DNA of 64,000 nt from an uncultured Bacteroidales bacterium (GCA_900318175.1 ONJQ01000003.1:62001-126000), one strand, 5' to 3'; numbered from the stretch's first letter, positions 1 to 8,378 are shown. Translations and numbers: made by a program. The notes: generated by a model from the sequence alone, not told the origin.

Positions 1-510
1 GTGGGTGTGGGCAAGCATGGGGATGTCCGCCCACTGCTGGGCACGCTGCTCCAGCGCGGCGAGGAGAGCCTCATAGCGTGGCATGAGCACCTGCTGGTGG
101 CACTCCTTCAGCAACAGAGGAACGGAGGTGTTGTTAATGTCCTGCGAGGTGAGGCCGAAGTGGATAAACTCTTTGTAGGGCTGAAGTCCGAGGGCATCGA
201 AACGGCGTTTGATGAAGTACTCCACGGCCTTCACGTCGTGGTTGGTGGTTTTTTCGATTTCCTTCACTTCGAGGGCTTCGGTGTCAGTGAGGTTGCGGTA
301 GATGTCCCGCAGCTGTTCGGGGAGCTCGGGCCGTGCGGCAAGGAGGCTCTGGATGGGGAGCTGCGGCAGGGTGCCGAGGGCAATGAAATATTCTATTTCG
401 ACGCGGAGGCGGTAGCGGATGAGGGCCCCTTCGGAGAAATAGGCAGCAAGGGGTTCGACTTTGTCACGGTAGCGCCCGTCGATGGGCGAGATGGCGTTGA
501 GGCTGTTCAT
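1..510 (-). CDS. purB: Adenylosuccinate lyase, N-terminal 170 residues
   Basis: Cytosolic purine enzyme that splits succinyl-AICAR and adenylosuccinate, releasing fumarate. The gene runs off the left edge, so only residues 1-170 are present. The N-terminus MNSLNAISPIDGRY is typical of the bacterial PurB branch with this start. The fumarase/aspartase-superfamily motif TSQDINNT lies at about residues 121-128 and the sequence breaks at LAHTH, the beginning of the conserved histidine motif. ATG at 510 lies 3 bases after the stop of the upstream CpsB-type gene, so the two are probably cotranscribed in the leftward run that starts at DUF4290. Nothing in the visible part looks damaged. Confidence 0.93.
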   Translation of the reverse strand, partial: MNSLNAISPIDGRYRDKVEPLAAYFSEGALIRYRLRVEIEYFIALGTLPQLPIQSLLAARPELPEQLRDIYRNLTDTEALEVKEIEKTTNHDVKAVEYFIKRRFDALGLQPYKEFIHFGLTSQDINNTSVPLLLKECHQQVLMPRYEALLAALEQRAQQWADIPMLAHTH

Positions 511-513
511 AGT

Positions 514-1293
514 TCAGATTTTATTGGTTTTGAGGGGTTGTTGGTTTTGAACCTGGCTGTTGAGGAAGGTGTGCTTTTCCATGAGCTTGATGACTTTGCG
601 GTCATGTGTGGCGTCGATAAGGGCTTGGGCGTAGAGGGTGTTGTGCATGTCGGTGCCGAGGAATTCGACCCAACCCTTCTCTATCATCTCGAAGGCTTTG
701 TGCTTGGGGCCCTCTCCGTAGAACCCGATGAGGGAAAGGATGTTCACTTGGAAGTACACGCCCATGTCCTTGAGGTGTTGCAGCTTGGAGGAGCTGCTGC
801 TGTAGTAGGGGTAACGTTCCGGGTGGGCAAGTATGACCTCATAGTTTTTCATCTGCAGGTCGAACATCACCTGATCCAACCCTATCACTTGTTGATGGAG
901 GGAGAACTCGGTGAGGAGGTAATTGCCGCCCACAAGCAGGAATTGGTTCTGCTGTATTCTGCGCGCAAAACCACTGTCGACGCGGTATTCGCCAGCCACG
1001 CCCTTCAGTTGGGGGATGCCCGGGGCGTTGATGCTGGCAAGGTCCAGCTTGAGGTTGTCAAAGCGGCGGAGTATATCAGGCTCCTCATTGGGAAAACGGG
1101 GGTACTGATAGTGGGGGGTGCAAACTATCCCCTCGAAACCAGCATCGCGCATCACCTTCATGCACGCTACCGACTCCTCATTGCTTTTCGACCCGTCGTC
1201 GACTCCCGGCAACAGGTGGCAGTGGATGTCAATGCCGAGGGGTGCGAAGGTGGGGATCGCGGTTTTGGGTTTTGGTTTTAGAAAATCAAACAT
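514..1293 (-). CDS. PHP-domain tyrosine-protein phosphatase, CpsB/YwqE type
   Basis: The 259-residue protein resembles the manganese-dependent PHP-fold phosphatases (CpsB/CapC/YwqE) that dephosphorylate tyrosine kinases of capsule and exopolysaccharide synthesis. The metal motif DIHCHLLPGVDDGS is at residues 22-35 (H24, H26), followed by CTPHY, AHPERYPYY and GTDMHN, the ordered PHP ligand motifs. Length fits the family. It sits 31 bases downstream of murA and 3 bases upstream of purB in the same direction, so transcription with cell-wall and purine genes is likely. No polysaccharide kinase gene lies in the window, so the substrate is unknown. Family assignment is solid; the specific role is inference. 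Confidence 0.88.
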   Translation of the reverse strand: MFDFLKPKPKTAIPTFAPLGIDIHCHLLPGVDDGSKSNEESVACMKVMRDAGFEGIVCTPHYQYPRFPNEEPDILRRFDNLKLDLASINAPGIPQLKGVAGEYRVDSGFARRIQQNQFLLVGGNYLLTEFSLHQQVIGLDQVMFDLQMKNYEVILAHPERYPYYSSSSSKLQHLKDMGVYFQVNILSLIGFYGEGPKHKAFEMIEKGWVEFLGTDMHNTLYAQALIDATHDRKVIKLMEKHTFLNSQVQNQQPLKTNKI

Positions 1294-1324
1294 ATGCCTT
1301 GTATTTTTATATCGTGAAAAATGT

Positions 1325-2650
1325 TTAATCTAAACGTTTAATATCAGCACCCAGCATACGAAGGCGCTCGTCGATGTGCTGATAGCCACGGTCTATCTGC
1401 TCAATGTTGTCAATACGGCTCACCCCGTCGGCGGAGAGGGCAGCAATCAGCAGCGCCACGCCGGCACGGATGTCCGGCGACGACATGCGGACACCACGGA
1501 GCCTGTGCTGACGGTCAAGACCGATAACAGTGGCACGGTGCGGGTCGCAGAGGATAATCTGGGCACCCATGTCAATAAGCTTGTCAACAAAAAAGAGACG
1601 GCTCTCAAACATCTTCTGATGGATGAGCACGCTGCCGCGGGCCTGTGTAGCCACAACAAGGGCTATACTGATAAGGTCGGGAGTGAATCCCGGCCATGGA
1701 GCATCGGCAATAGTCATGATGGAACCATCCATAAAACGCTCAATCTCGTAGTGTTCCTGCTGGGGGACAAAAAGGTCGTCACCCCTCTGCCACACCTCTA
1801 TGCCCAACCTGCGGAACACCTTGGGGATAAGGCCAAGATGCTCCAAGCCCACATTATGAATAGTAATGTCGCTTTGCGTCATAGCGGCCATGCCGATAAA
1901 GGAACCCACCTCAATCATATCCGGCAGCAGACGGTGATGGCATCCCCCAAGACAATCCACGCCATGAATGGTAAGCAAATTGGAACCCACGCCCTCTATG
2001 TCAGCTCCCATCTTGTTGAGCATGTGGCATAGCTGGTAAACATACGGCTCGCAGGCAGCATTCATGATGGTAGTGGTGCCCTTGGCCATAACGGCGGCCA
2101 TAATGATATTGGCTGTACCTGTCACCGAAGCCTCATCAAGCAGCATATAACACCCTTCCAGCTTCTCAGCCTCTACGCGGTAGCCTCCGCGTTTATATGT
2201 AACCGTGGCGCCCAGCTTCTCCATGCCGAGGAAGTGGGTGTCAAGACGACGGCGCCCAATCTTGTCGCCACCAGGTTGCGGCACCACGGCTTTTCCATAG
2301 CGAGCCAACAGTGGCCCCACTACCATGATGGAACCGCGCAATGTGGCAGCTTGCTGAGCAAACTCCTCACTCTCCAGCACACCGAGATCCACCTCGTCGG
2401 CCTGAAACTCATAGCTGCGACCTTCGGTCAGTATTTCTTTGTCGTCGTTCAGCCGACGCACTTTCACCCCAAGCAATTGCAGAAGGCTAATGAGTTTGTT
2501 GACATCGCGTATATCGGGAATATTGTCAATAATAACTTTATCGCTGGTCAGCAATACAGCGCAAATCACCTGCAAGGCTTCATTTTTTGCGCCTTGCGGA
2601 TGAATCGTGCCATGCAATTTATGGCCTCCTACTATTTCGAATGATGACAT
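1325..2650 (-). CDS. murA: UDP-N-acetylglucosamine 1-carboxyvinyltransferase
   Basis: Transfers enolpyruvate from PEP to UDP-GlcNAc, the first committed step of peptidoglycan synthesis, in the cytosol. At 441 residues it is slightly longer than the usual 420. The N-terminal substrate motif with K22-N23 (QGAKNEAL) is intact. The mobile active-site loop reads PQPGGDKIGRRR: Asp129 stands where most MurA proteins have the catalytic cysteine (Cys115 of Escherichia coli). Asp at this position is known from naturally fosfomycin-insensitive MurA (Mycobacterium, Chlamydia). The gene follows DUF4290 by 18 bases, a common Bacteroidota pairing, and precedes the CpsB-type phosphatase. Confidence 0.95.
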   Translation of the reverse strand: MSSFEIVGGHKLHGTIHPQGAKNEALQVICAVLLTSDKVIIDNIPDIRDVNKLISLLQLLGVKVRRLNDDKEILTEGRSYEFQADEVDLGVLESEEFAQQAATLRGSIMVVGPLLARYGKAVVPQPGGDKIGRRRLDTHFLGMEKLGATVTYKRGGYRVEAEKLEGCYMLLDEASVTGTANIIMAAVMAKGTTTIMNAACEPYVYQLCHMLNKMGADIEGVGSNLLTIHGVDCLGGCHHRLLPDMIEVGSFIGMAAMTQSDITIHNVGLEHLGLIPKVFRRLGIEVWQRGDDLFVPQQEHYEIERFMDGSIMTIADAPWPGFTPDLISIALVVATQARGSVLIHQKMFESRLFFVDKLIDMGAQIILCDPHRATVIGLDRQHRLRGVRMSSPDIRAGVALLIAALSADGVSRIDNIEQIDRGYQHIDERLRMLGADIKRLD

Positions 2651-2668
2651 GATTGACAGGGAAAGAGG

Positions 2669-3283
2669 TTATTTCTTCTTTTTCTTCTTTTTCTTGTGAG
2701 TGCCGTTGGCGCGTCGCTCCTCATCGGTTCCCTTCAGGTATTCGCGGAAGTCCTTGAACTGGAAATCTTCGGGCAGTTGGAGCTGTTGGGATGAGAGGGC
2801 TTGGAGCTGCTGCTGAATGACCGCGTCCTCAACGGTGTCGCTGTTCCACAACAGGTAGTCGCGCTTCATGGCGTGGGCAATGAGGCGAACCAACTCGTCA
2901 CGCTCCTCTCCCTCGGGGTATTGGGCCACTCGGGCAATCATCCGCTCCATGATGGCGCCGTAGTGGCGGTAATGAACTTCGGCTTGATGGTATTTGAGTG
3001 CATGGGGTTGGAATTCTACAGATTCGTCGCGGGTAATGTTGTAGGGCACGTCTACATCCAGCTCCCAGTTGGCAAGTATCATCAGATGGACCCAATATTT
3101 GCGTTTGTAGTCTTCGGCACCCGTTGCATCGGGGCTGTTCTGGGCCATGATGTCAACGATGGCCGCTGCCATCTGGTTGCGCTTGTCGCGGTCCTGGACG
3201 GTTTTGGTGTACTGTATCAGCTTGTATATGTTGCGTCCGTAGTCGTTTATCTTAAGTTTGGTTCTTTGGGTGTTGTACTCCAT
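2669..3283 (-). CDS. DUF4290 family protein with poly-lysine tail
   Basis: A 204-residue cytosolic protein of the DUF4290 family, recognised from its length, from the helical start (MEYNTQRTKLKINDYGRNIY) and from its position directly before murA, which is frequent in Bacteroidota. Function is not known. There is no signal peptide or membrane segment. The C-terminus is unusual: after a charged linker it ends in eight consecutive lysines (residues 197-204), encoded by an AAG/AAA run that is close to homopolymeric and could be length-variable. The ATG at 3283 gives a start that matches the family. It probably leads the murA, phosphatase, purB transcript. Confidence 0.85.
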   Translation of the reverse strand: MEYNTQRTKLKINDYGRNIYKLIQYTKTVQDRDKRNQMAAAIVDIMAQNSPDATGAEDYKRKYWVHLMILANWELDVDVPYNITRDESVEFQPHALKYHQAEVHYRHYGAIMERMIARVAQYPEGEERDELVRLIAHAMKRDYLLWNSDTVEDAVIQQQLQALSSQQLQLPEDFQFKDFREYLKGTDEERRANGTHKKKKKKKK

Positions 3284-3327
3284 TGCTCGTTGCTATTGTC
3301 TATTTTTAGGTATTGTATCTATGTGTG

Positions 3328-4023
3328 TCAGTATATCCCTCCCATGTAATAGGGGTTGAAGGGCATGGCCATGCGGTAATAGTCCGTCGGGGAGGCAAAC
3401 ATGCCCCAATGGCCTAAGCCTCCATGCATCCATGTGTCGTGATACATGTATGGTAGTGTGCCATAATGGTCACGCAGCACTGTGAACGACAGTTGCAGAA
3501 AACTCTCTTCGTTAAAACGGAAGGCCGCGGCGGCTGAGATTGCCGTTGCGGACACAGGCAGCACATCGCCATTGGCAAAGCCATACAGCGGTGCATAGCT
3601 ACCGCCTATGTGATAAACCGATGCCGCTAACCAAACATTCTCCCCTGCGCGGTAGACTGCTTCCAGATGGGCGGACGCCAATCCTGTACCTCCGTTGCGT
3701 TTGTAGGGAGCCAAGTTTTTCTCAGGTTTGGATAGTGAGAAGTGAGGGTTGAGCCCCATATCGGAGGTGAAGCGGAATCCTCCATTCACTGTCCACTTTT
3801 TGTTGGGTCGATATGTCAGTGAGGGTGCCACGCTATTGAAAAGGCGGTTGTCACCATTCGCGGATCCAAGAAAGCCCATGCCTACTTGCAGGTGAGGCTC
3901 CCATTTAGGCAGACTGATAGTGTCCTCGCTCAATGGGGGGAGCAGCACATATTGCCCTTGGGCTGTAGCCACACGGAGCAACAGGACTGCTATGAATATA
4001 ACAAAATATCTCGTTTTTCTCAT
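3328..4023 (-). CDS. Putative outer-membrane or periplasmic protein, unknown function
   Basis: A 231-residue protein with an N-terminal signal peptide (MRKTRYFVIFIAVLLLRVAT followed by AQG). The body has alternating hydrophobic and polar residues and aromatic-rich strands (HLQVGMGFLGSANGD, TYRPNKKWTVNGGFRF, LAASVYHIGGSY), which suggests a small beta-barrel. I do not recognise a named family. The ATG at 4023 is preferred over an in-frame TTG at 4050, because the signal peptide starts there. It ends 44 bases before DUF4290, in the same direction, and may share its transcript. Confidence 0.7.
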   Translation of the reverse strand: MRKTRYFVIFIAVLLLRVATAQGQYVLLPPLSEDTISLPKWEPHLQVGMGFLGSANGDNRLFNSVAPSLTYRPNKKWTVNGGFRFTSDMGLNPHFSLSKPEKNLAPYKRNGGTGLASAHLEAVYRAGENVWLAASVYHIGGSYAPLYGFANGDVLPVSATAISAAAAFRFNEESFLQLSFTVLRDHYGTLPYMYHDTWMHGGLGHWGMFASPTDYYRMAMPFNPYYMGGIY

Positions 4024-4075
4024 CTCCTTTTTAATTTTAGACTTATACAACGCACGCGAACTGATTTTATTGTGT

Positions 4076-4954
4076 CTACAACTCCATTAATTTCAAAAAC
4101 GATGAGGGATAGGCGGTTTTAAACTCCATGCGACGGCCTGTAACGGGGTGGGTAAAACCCAGGCGGAAGGCGTGCAAAGCCAACCTGCCTATGGGCGAAA
4201 TGTCATCCTTGTATCCATACATCGGGTCATGCACTACGGGGTGTTTTTCCTCACGCAGGTGCACCCTGATTTGATTGCGGCGTCCTGTGTCCAATCGCAA
4301 CTCCAACAGTGAGTAGCGACGGCTCGTCTGAACCACTTTGTAATGAGTGACAGCCAGTTTTCCACCATTATCAGTTGGTGAGGAAAGCACACAATACTCT
4401 CCGTCAGTAAGCCACGAGCGGATAGTCCCCTCTTGAGGTTCCACCTTGCCCCATGCCACTGCCACGTATGCCCTGTCGTAGACAATCTTTTTCCAGTCGG
4501 CCTCAAATCGTTGCGAAACCTGTTTCGACTTCGACACCACCATCAACCCCGATGTGTCCCTATCCAGCCGGTGCACTATATGAGCATTGCACTTTTGATG
4601 AGTGAGGTACAGATACCTGTTCAATACGGTGATTACTGTGTTATCTGTACTTTTCTTGCTGTAGGACAACAACCCCTCATGCTTATTTATCACAAATAGG
4701 TGTTCGTCTTCATAGACAATGTCCAAGTCGCGTGGTTTAAAACGTTCCTTGTACCCTGCCTTTTCAATAGTCACGCTCATGCCAGGCTGCAAGGGATAAT
4801 TGAATTGGCTCACCCTTCTGCCGTCCACACACACATTGTGTGCAAGCAACTCTTTTATCTTCGTCCGACTGCTGTCAGGCATCTTTTGCACCAGAAACTG
4901 GAGCAACTCACATGTGGCTTCAACCCTGTATTCTACTTGTTTCACGTGAAACAT
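4076..4954 (-). CDS. RluA-family 23S rRNA/tRNA pseudouridine synthase
   Basis: Isomerises uridine to pseudouridine in structured RNA. The 292-residue protein has an N-terminal S4-like RNA-binding region (about 10-65) and the RluA catalytic motif HRLDRDTSGL at 128-137, with the catalytic Asp at 131. The conserved RRNQIRVHL block follows near residue 228. Which uridine is modified cannot be told. The start is notable: the first codons, MFHVKQ, are written by a perfect 16-bp parS palindrome that overlaps the ATG. Two TTATCAACA 9-mers lie just upstream. Only one base separates ATG from the edge of parS, so the site constrains the first five amino acids. Confidence 0.9.
   Translation of the reverse strand: MFHVKQVEYRVEATCELLQFLVQKMPDSSRTKIKELLAHNVCVDGRRVSQFNYPLQPGMSVTIEKAGYKERFKPRDLDIVYEDEHLFVINKHEGLLSYSKKSTDNTVITVLNRYLYLTHQKCNAHIVHRLDRDTSGLMVVSKSKQVSQRFEADWKKIVYDRAYVAVAWGKVEPQEGTIRSWLTDGEYCVLSSPTDNGGKLAVTHYKVVQTSRRYSLLELRLDTGRRNQIRVHLREEKHPVVHDPMYGYKDDISPIGRLALHAFRLGFTHPVTGRRMEFKTAYPSSFLKLMEL
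4938..4953. promoter_or_regulatory. parS centromere-like site, exact consensus
   Basis: TGTTTCACGTGAAACA is a perfect 16-bp palindrome identical to the widely conserved chromosomal parS site bound by ParB. Such sites cluster near replication origins and nucleate the ParB partition complex. It overlaps the start codon of the RluA-family gene, so it is both coding and, by inference, a partition site. No parA or parB gene is in the window. Confidence 0.85.
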
Positions 4955-4964
4955 TTTTTTAAGG

Positions 4965-4994
4965 TTATCAACATTCCGTTACGGGTTATCAACA
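4965..4994 (+). promoter_or_regulatory. Pair of DnaA-box-like 9-mers (TTATCAACA)
   Basis: Two exact TTATCAACA 9-mers start at 4965 and 4986, 21 bases apart and therefore on the same helical face, 12 bases from the parS site. The motif differs by one base from the classical box TTATCCACA. Binding by DnaA is inference. Confidence 0.45.
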
Positions 4995-5051
4995 GGCTTT
5001 TGGAAAGTAAAAATCTATAGCAGCGATTAGGCAAATTAGTATCCCCTTCCA

Positions 5052-5543
5052 TCAATAGAGTTCCATGAATTCATACTGGTTTCCGATGCTTTTTATGAAC
5101 CTTAGCATATCGTCGCGGCTAATCACCAAGGATGCCGTATTGTCGTTAGGATGGAAACTAACTTTCTCAGCCTCCAGCAATTGTTTGTCTACAAACAAAA
5201 TCACCTCGTGGTTTACGTCATTGACAAGAGTGAAGAGGGAAACCGACCCGGGACGTACTCCCAAGTATTTCATCATACGTTCCGGCGACGCAAAGGAGAG
5301 TTTTCCTTGATGCAACTGGTGCTCTATGTCATGGATATCCATATCGTGCCGTGCATCCATGATGACGAGATAGTGCTTGTTTCCTTTATGGTTTCGGAAA
5401 AAGAGGTTTTTGCACAACACTGTCCCTTCACCACGATAGAATTGCGAGGCAATCTCTATGGTGGGTGCTTCGGGATGCTCGTAATAGTCGAACTTGATCC
5501 CCTGTTGATTCAGATAGTCGTATACTTGTTGTTGGCCTCTCAT
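5052..5543 (-). CDS. Prolyl-tRNA editing protein, YbaK/EbsC (PrdX/ProX) family
   Basis: A stand-alone trans-editing domain of 163 residues that in its family hydrolyses mischarged aminoacyl-tRNA(Pro), typically Ala-tRNA(Pro). The start (VYDYLNQQGIKFDYYEHPEAPT) and the core with VLCKNLFFRNHKGNKHYLVI and LGVRPGSVSLFTLVND match the PrdX-like subgroup; the lysine in CKNLFF and the GxxxGSVS loop are its hallmark positions. Its ATG overlaps the nadA stop codon as ATGA (5540-5543), so translation is probably coupled. No function linking it to NAD synthesis is evident. Confidence 0.85.
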   Translation of the reverse strand: MRGQQQVYDYLNQQGIKFDYYEHPEAPTIEIASQFYRGEGTVLCKNLFFRNHKGNKHYLVIMDARHDMDIHDIEHQLHQGKLSFASPERMMKYLGVRPGSVSLFTLVNDVNHEVILFVDKQLLEAEKVSFHPNDNTASLVISRDDMLRFIKSIGNQYEFMELY

Positions 5544-6487
5544 TTTATGATTCCTAATTGTTTTGAGAGGTCGAGCATACGGATGATGGGGTTTTTAGCC
5601 TTTTCGATGGTGGCGGCATCCATGATGATTTCAGGCGTTTCGTCGCGCAAGCAAGTATAGAGTTTTTCGAGTGTGTTCTGTTTCATGTAGCTACAGTCGG
5701 CGCAGTTACACCCTTCCTTAGCAGTCACGGTAATGAACTCTTTGTCGGGGTTGTTTTTCCGCATCTCGTAGAGTATGCCCGTCTCTGTGGCGACGATGAA
5801 TTTCTTGCTGTCCGATTTTTGGATGTAGGTGAGCATAGCCTTGGTGCTGCCCACAAAGTCGGCCACTTTCAAGAGTGCACTGTTGCATTCGGGGTGAGCT
5901 ATTACGACGGCGTCGGGATGCTCCATTTTCAGCTTCATGACTGTTTCGGCACGCATGGCATCATGCACCATGCATACTCCGTCCCAAAGCACCATGTTGC
6001 GACCAGTGACGCTGTTGATGTATCCGCCAAGGTTCTTGTCAGGTGCAAAAATGATTTTCTGATCTTCCGGCAGGGAGCGAACAAGTTTCTCAGCGTTGCC
6101 GGAGGTGCAGATAAGGTCCGACATGGCTTTTATCTCGGCGGAGCAGTTCACGTAGGAAATTACCATGTGGTCGGGGTACTGCGCCTTGAAGCGGGCGAAG
6201 TCCTCGCCTTTGCACGACTCGGCCAATGAGCAGGTGGCTGTGATGTCCGGCAGGAGCACTTTACGTGAAGGGTTGAGGATTTTAGCTGTCTCAGCCATGA
6301 AATGCACTCCACAGAAGACGATGATATCATTATTGCACTGCTGGGCCATCTGTGCCAAAGCGAGACTGTCACCAATGTAATCGGAGAGATCCTGGATTTC
6401 GTCGCGTTGGTAATAGTGACCCAAAATGACGGCGTTTTTCTCTTTTTTCAAGCGGATTATCTCGCTTTTTATTTTTTCTGCTTCCAT
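5540..6487 (-). CDS. nadA: Quinolinate synthase (4Fe-4S)
   Basis: Condenses iminoaspartate with dihydroxyacetone phosphate to quinolinate in de novo NAD synthesis; oxygen-sensitive 4Fe-4S enzyme. From ATG 6487 the protein has 315 residues, normal for the family. Conserved features include LGHYYQ near residue 22, VHFMAETAKIL, and three cluster cysteines in the contexts YVNCSAE, HPEC and EGCNCADC. A longer reading frame reaches 6616, but a -7 promoter element (TATATTTG on this strand, 6551-6558) lies inside that extension, which argues for the start at 6487. nadB and nadC are not in the window. The stop overlaps the start of the tRNA-editing gene. Confidence 0.95.
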   Translation of the reverse strand: MEAEKIKSEIIRLKKEKNAVILGHYYQRDEIQDLSDYIGDSLALAQMAQQCNNDIIVFCGVHFMAETAKILNPSRKVLLPDITATCSLAESCKGEDFARFKAQYPDHMVISYVNCSAEIKAMSDLICTSGNAEKLVRSLPEDQKIIFAPDKNLGGYINSVTGRNMVLWDGVCMVHDAMRAETVMKLKMEHPDAVVIAHPECNSALLKVADFVGSTKAMLTYIQKSDSKKFIVATETGILYEMRKNNPDKEFITVTAKEGCNCADCSYMKQNTLEKLYTCLRDETPEIIMDAATIEKAKNPIIRMLDLSKQLGIIK

Positions 6488-6550
6488 AACGGTTGTATTT
6501 ATGTAATTATCAAACACTCCGATTGGTGCTACGAAGTGTTTTGGATTTTG

Positions 6551-6558
6551 CAAATATA
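6551..6558 (-). promoter_or_regulatory. Promoter -7 element of nadA
   Basis: On the minus strand the sequence reads TATATTTG, matching the Bacteroidota -7 consensus TAnnTTTG. It lies about 65 bases before the nadA ATG at 6487 and decides that start. Confidence 0.65.
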
Positions 6559-6569
6559 CGCTTTTTTTT

Positions 6570-7080
6570 TTAATTCTCAACACTTTTGCTTCGCCATATT
6601 TCTCTTTTGCTTCCATACCGTTCTGGAGGGTCTTTTAGATTACTTATATTTCTTATGTTTTATTCAATTATTACTTTTATTATGGTTGTCAAAAATGTTG
6701 ATAAGTGTTTTTTAGTCTTTTTCTTACTTTAAGGTTATCAACCATTATTAACATTTTATTCCTTCATAGTTTGCTGTTCCTCAATTCTGTTTCTCTTTGT
6801 CCACATTCTGTTGATAGTGCTACAAACAGCCTTTTGTTTATAAGCATAGTTGCAGTTGCAGACCTATTTTTTTGTTGAAAATGGCTCATAAAAAATAGGT
6901 TTTTCAACACTGACACGGTTGTTTTTTTTCTTTCAGATTTTATTGACAGGGTTGTCAGCACCTTCTCAACATTTCTTGTTGATATTTATTATTGTCCTGA
7001 TTTTCTTGTATTCTGTCCCTCTGTTAAAAAAATTGTGCATAATTTAATCTTCTTTATTCTTAATAGTTTATGCATTTGTG
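6570..7080. other. Candidate replication-origin region (AT-rich, DnaA-box-like cluster)
   Basis: This gene-free gap lies between leftward nadA and rightward rpiB. It is strongly AT-rich with many T tracts. It carries one exact reverse TTATCAACA (6696-6704) and several one-mismatch forms: 6574-6582, 6735-6743, 6745-6753, 6797-6805, 6809-6817, 6873-6881, 6901-6909, 6963-6971 and 6977-6985. An 11-bp perfect inverted repeat (ACCTATTTTTT at 6862-6872 and its complement at 6890-6900) encloses one of them. Divergent gene orientation and the nearby exact parS fit an origin. dnaA is absent from the window, and chance occurrence in AT-rich DNA must be considered. Confidence 0.45.
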
Positions 7081-7081
7081 G

Positions 7082-7089
7082 TATCTTTG
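7082..7089 (+). promoter_or_regulatory. Promoter -7 element of rpiB-deoC
   Basis: TATCTTTG matches TAnnTTTG and lies 33 bases before the rpiB ATG. Confidence 0.65.
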
Positions 7090-7121
7090 CAACTTCAATA
7101 AAGTTATAAACACTCTTTGTT

Positions 7122-7565
7122 ATGAAAGAAATTATTCCTATAGCATGTGACCATGCAGGCTTTGAGTTGAAAGAGGTTGTGAAAAAGCATCTGTCCGACT
7201 TGGGTTTCGATGTGAAAGACTTTGGTACAAATAGCAATGACAGCGTCGATTACCCAGATTTTGCTCATCATGTGGGCCACGCAATTGACTGCGGTGAATA
7301 TAAGCGCGGCATCGTCATTTGTGGCAGTGGCAACGGTGTGCAGATGACGGTCAACAAGTATCCCAATGTCCGCTGTGCCTTATGCTGGAATGTTGAGATT
7401 GCTCACCTCGGGCGCCAGCATAATGATTGCAACATCATCTCTCTCCCTGCTCGTTTCATCCCGCAGGAAACGGCTTTGCAGATTGTCGATGAGTTTCTGA
7501 ATACTCCATTCGAAGGTGGAAGACACCAGCGCAGAGTGGAAAAAATCAGTCAGTTGCTCAAATAA
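7122..7565 (+). CDS. rpiB: Ribose-5-phosphate isomerase B
   Basis: Interconverts ribose 5-phosphate and ribulose 5-phosphate in the pentose phosphate pathway. The 147-residue protein has the RpiB/LacAB fold signatures: CDHAGFELK at 9-17 and ICGSGNGVQM around Cys67, the catalytic cysteine position, plus the family region WNVEIAHLGRQHNDCN. It is followed 15 bases later by deoC, so pentose and deoxyribose phosphate metabolism are probably cotranscribed from the TATCTTTG promoter upstream. Related allose-6-phosphate isomerases cannot be excluded, but the context favours RpiB. Confidence 0.93.
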   Translation: MKEIIPIACDHAGFELKEVVKKHLSDLGFDVKDFGTNSNDSVDYPDFAHHVGHAIDCGEYKRGIVICGSGNGVQMTVNKYPNVRCALCWNVEIAHLGRQHNDCNIISLPARFIPQETALQIVDEFLNTPFEGGRHQRRVEKISQLLK

Positions 7566-7580
7566 CATACCTGCACGCCC

Positions 7581-8378
7581 ATGACACCCGATAACCTTTC
7601 AGCCGAAACCTACAATAGTTTACGGCAAGTATTCTCGTGCATAGACAATACAACCCTCGAAGGCTCTGACACCCATAACCGTGTCGAGCAGCTTTGTCGC
7701 AGGTCCATGGAACTTGTAGATGCTGGTAGAGGCATTGGCCCGGTTGCTGCAGTGTGTGTCTATCCCGTTTTTGTCCAACAGGCACGGACTCTGCTCCAAG
7801 GCAGTGGCATCCGTGTTGCCTCTGTGGCGGGTGCGTTTCCGGCGGGTCAGTCTCCCCTATCCGTCAAGCTGGCTGAAGTGCTCTATGCTGTTGATCAGGG
7901 GGCTGACGAGATTGACATGGTCATCTCTCGCGGCTCTTTGATTGAGGGCGATTACAACAAGGTGTTCGACGAGATTGCCGCTATCCGGCAAGAGACTCAG
8001 GGTCTTGTCCTTAAGGCAATACTCGAAACCGGCGAATTGCCCACGGCTGAACTTATTGCCAAAGCCTCTCAGATTGCTATCGATGCGGGTGTTGATTTCA
8101 TTAAAACGTCTACCGGCAAGATGGCCGTTTCCGCCACGCCTGAAGCAGCCGAAGTGATGTTAAAAACGATAAAAAGACATCACGAAACCACGGGAAGATG
8201 GGTCGGTTTTAAGGCTGCGGGAGGCATCTCAACCCCGGACGAAGTCTTAAAATATTACAATCTCGCTCTCCAAATAGTGGGTAAAGAACAAATTAATAAC
8301 CAATTTTTTAGAATTGGTGCAAGCCGTTTGACCGAACGCCTGTTTGCTTTTTTAACAGAGCAGAATTTTGCAATATGA
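7581..8378 (+). CDS. deoC: Deoxyribose-phosphate aldolase
   Basis: Cleaves 2-deoxyribose 5-phosphate into glyceraldehyde 3-phosphate and acetaldehyde, linking nucleoside salvage to glycolysis. At 265 residues it fits the family. Catalytic residues are present: Asp111 in ADEIDMV, the Schiff-base lysine Lys175 in DFIKTSTGK, and the relay lysine Lys211 in GFKAAGGI. It follows rpiB directly. The product genes of a larger deo operon (deoA, deoB, deoD) are not here. Confidence 0.95.
   Translation: MTPDNLSAETYNSLRQVFSCIDNTTLEGSDTHNRVEQLCRRSMELVDAGRGIGPVAAVCVYPVFVQQARTLLQGSGIRVASVAGAFPAGQSPLSVKLAEVLYAVDQGADEIDMVISRGSLIEGDYNKVFDEIAAIRQETQGLVLKAILETGELPTAELIAKASQIAIDAGVDFIKTSTGKMAVSATPEAAEVMLKTIKRHHETTGRWVGFKAAGGISTPDEVLKYYNLALQIVGKEQINNQFFRIGASRLTERLFAFLTEQNFAI

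Noticed and set aside
1..1281. Long plus-strand open frame of 426 codons
   Set aside because: It lies opposite purB and the CpsB-type gene, which both have clear family motifs; it is an antisense shadow of C-ending codons.
2680..2700. AAG/AAA-type run as a possible poly-A slippage site
   Set aside because: It encodes the lysine tail of DUF4290 and shows no evidence of frameshifting.
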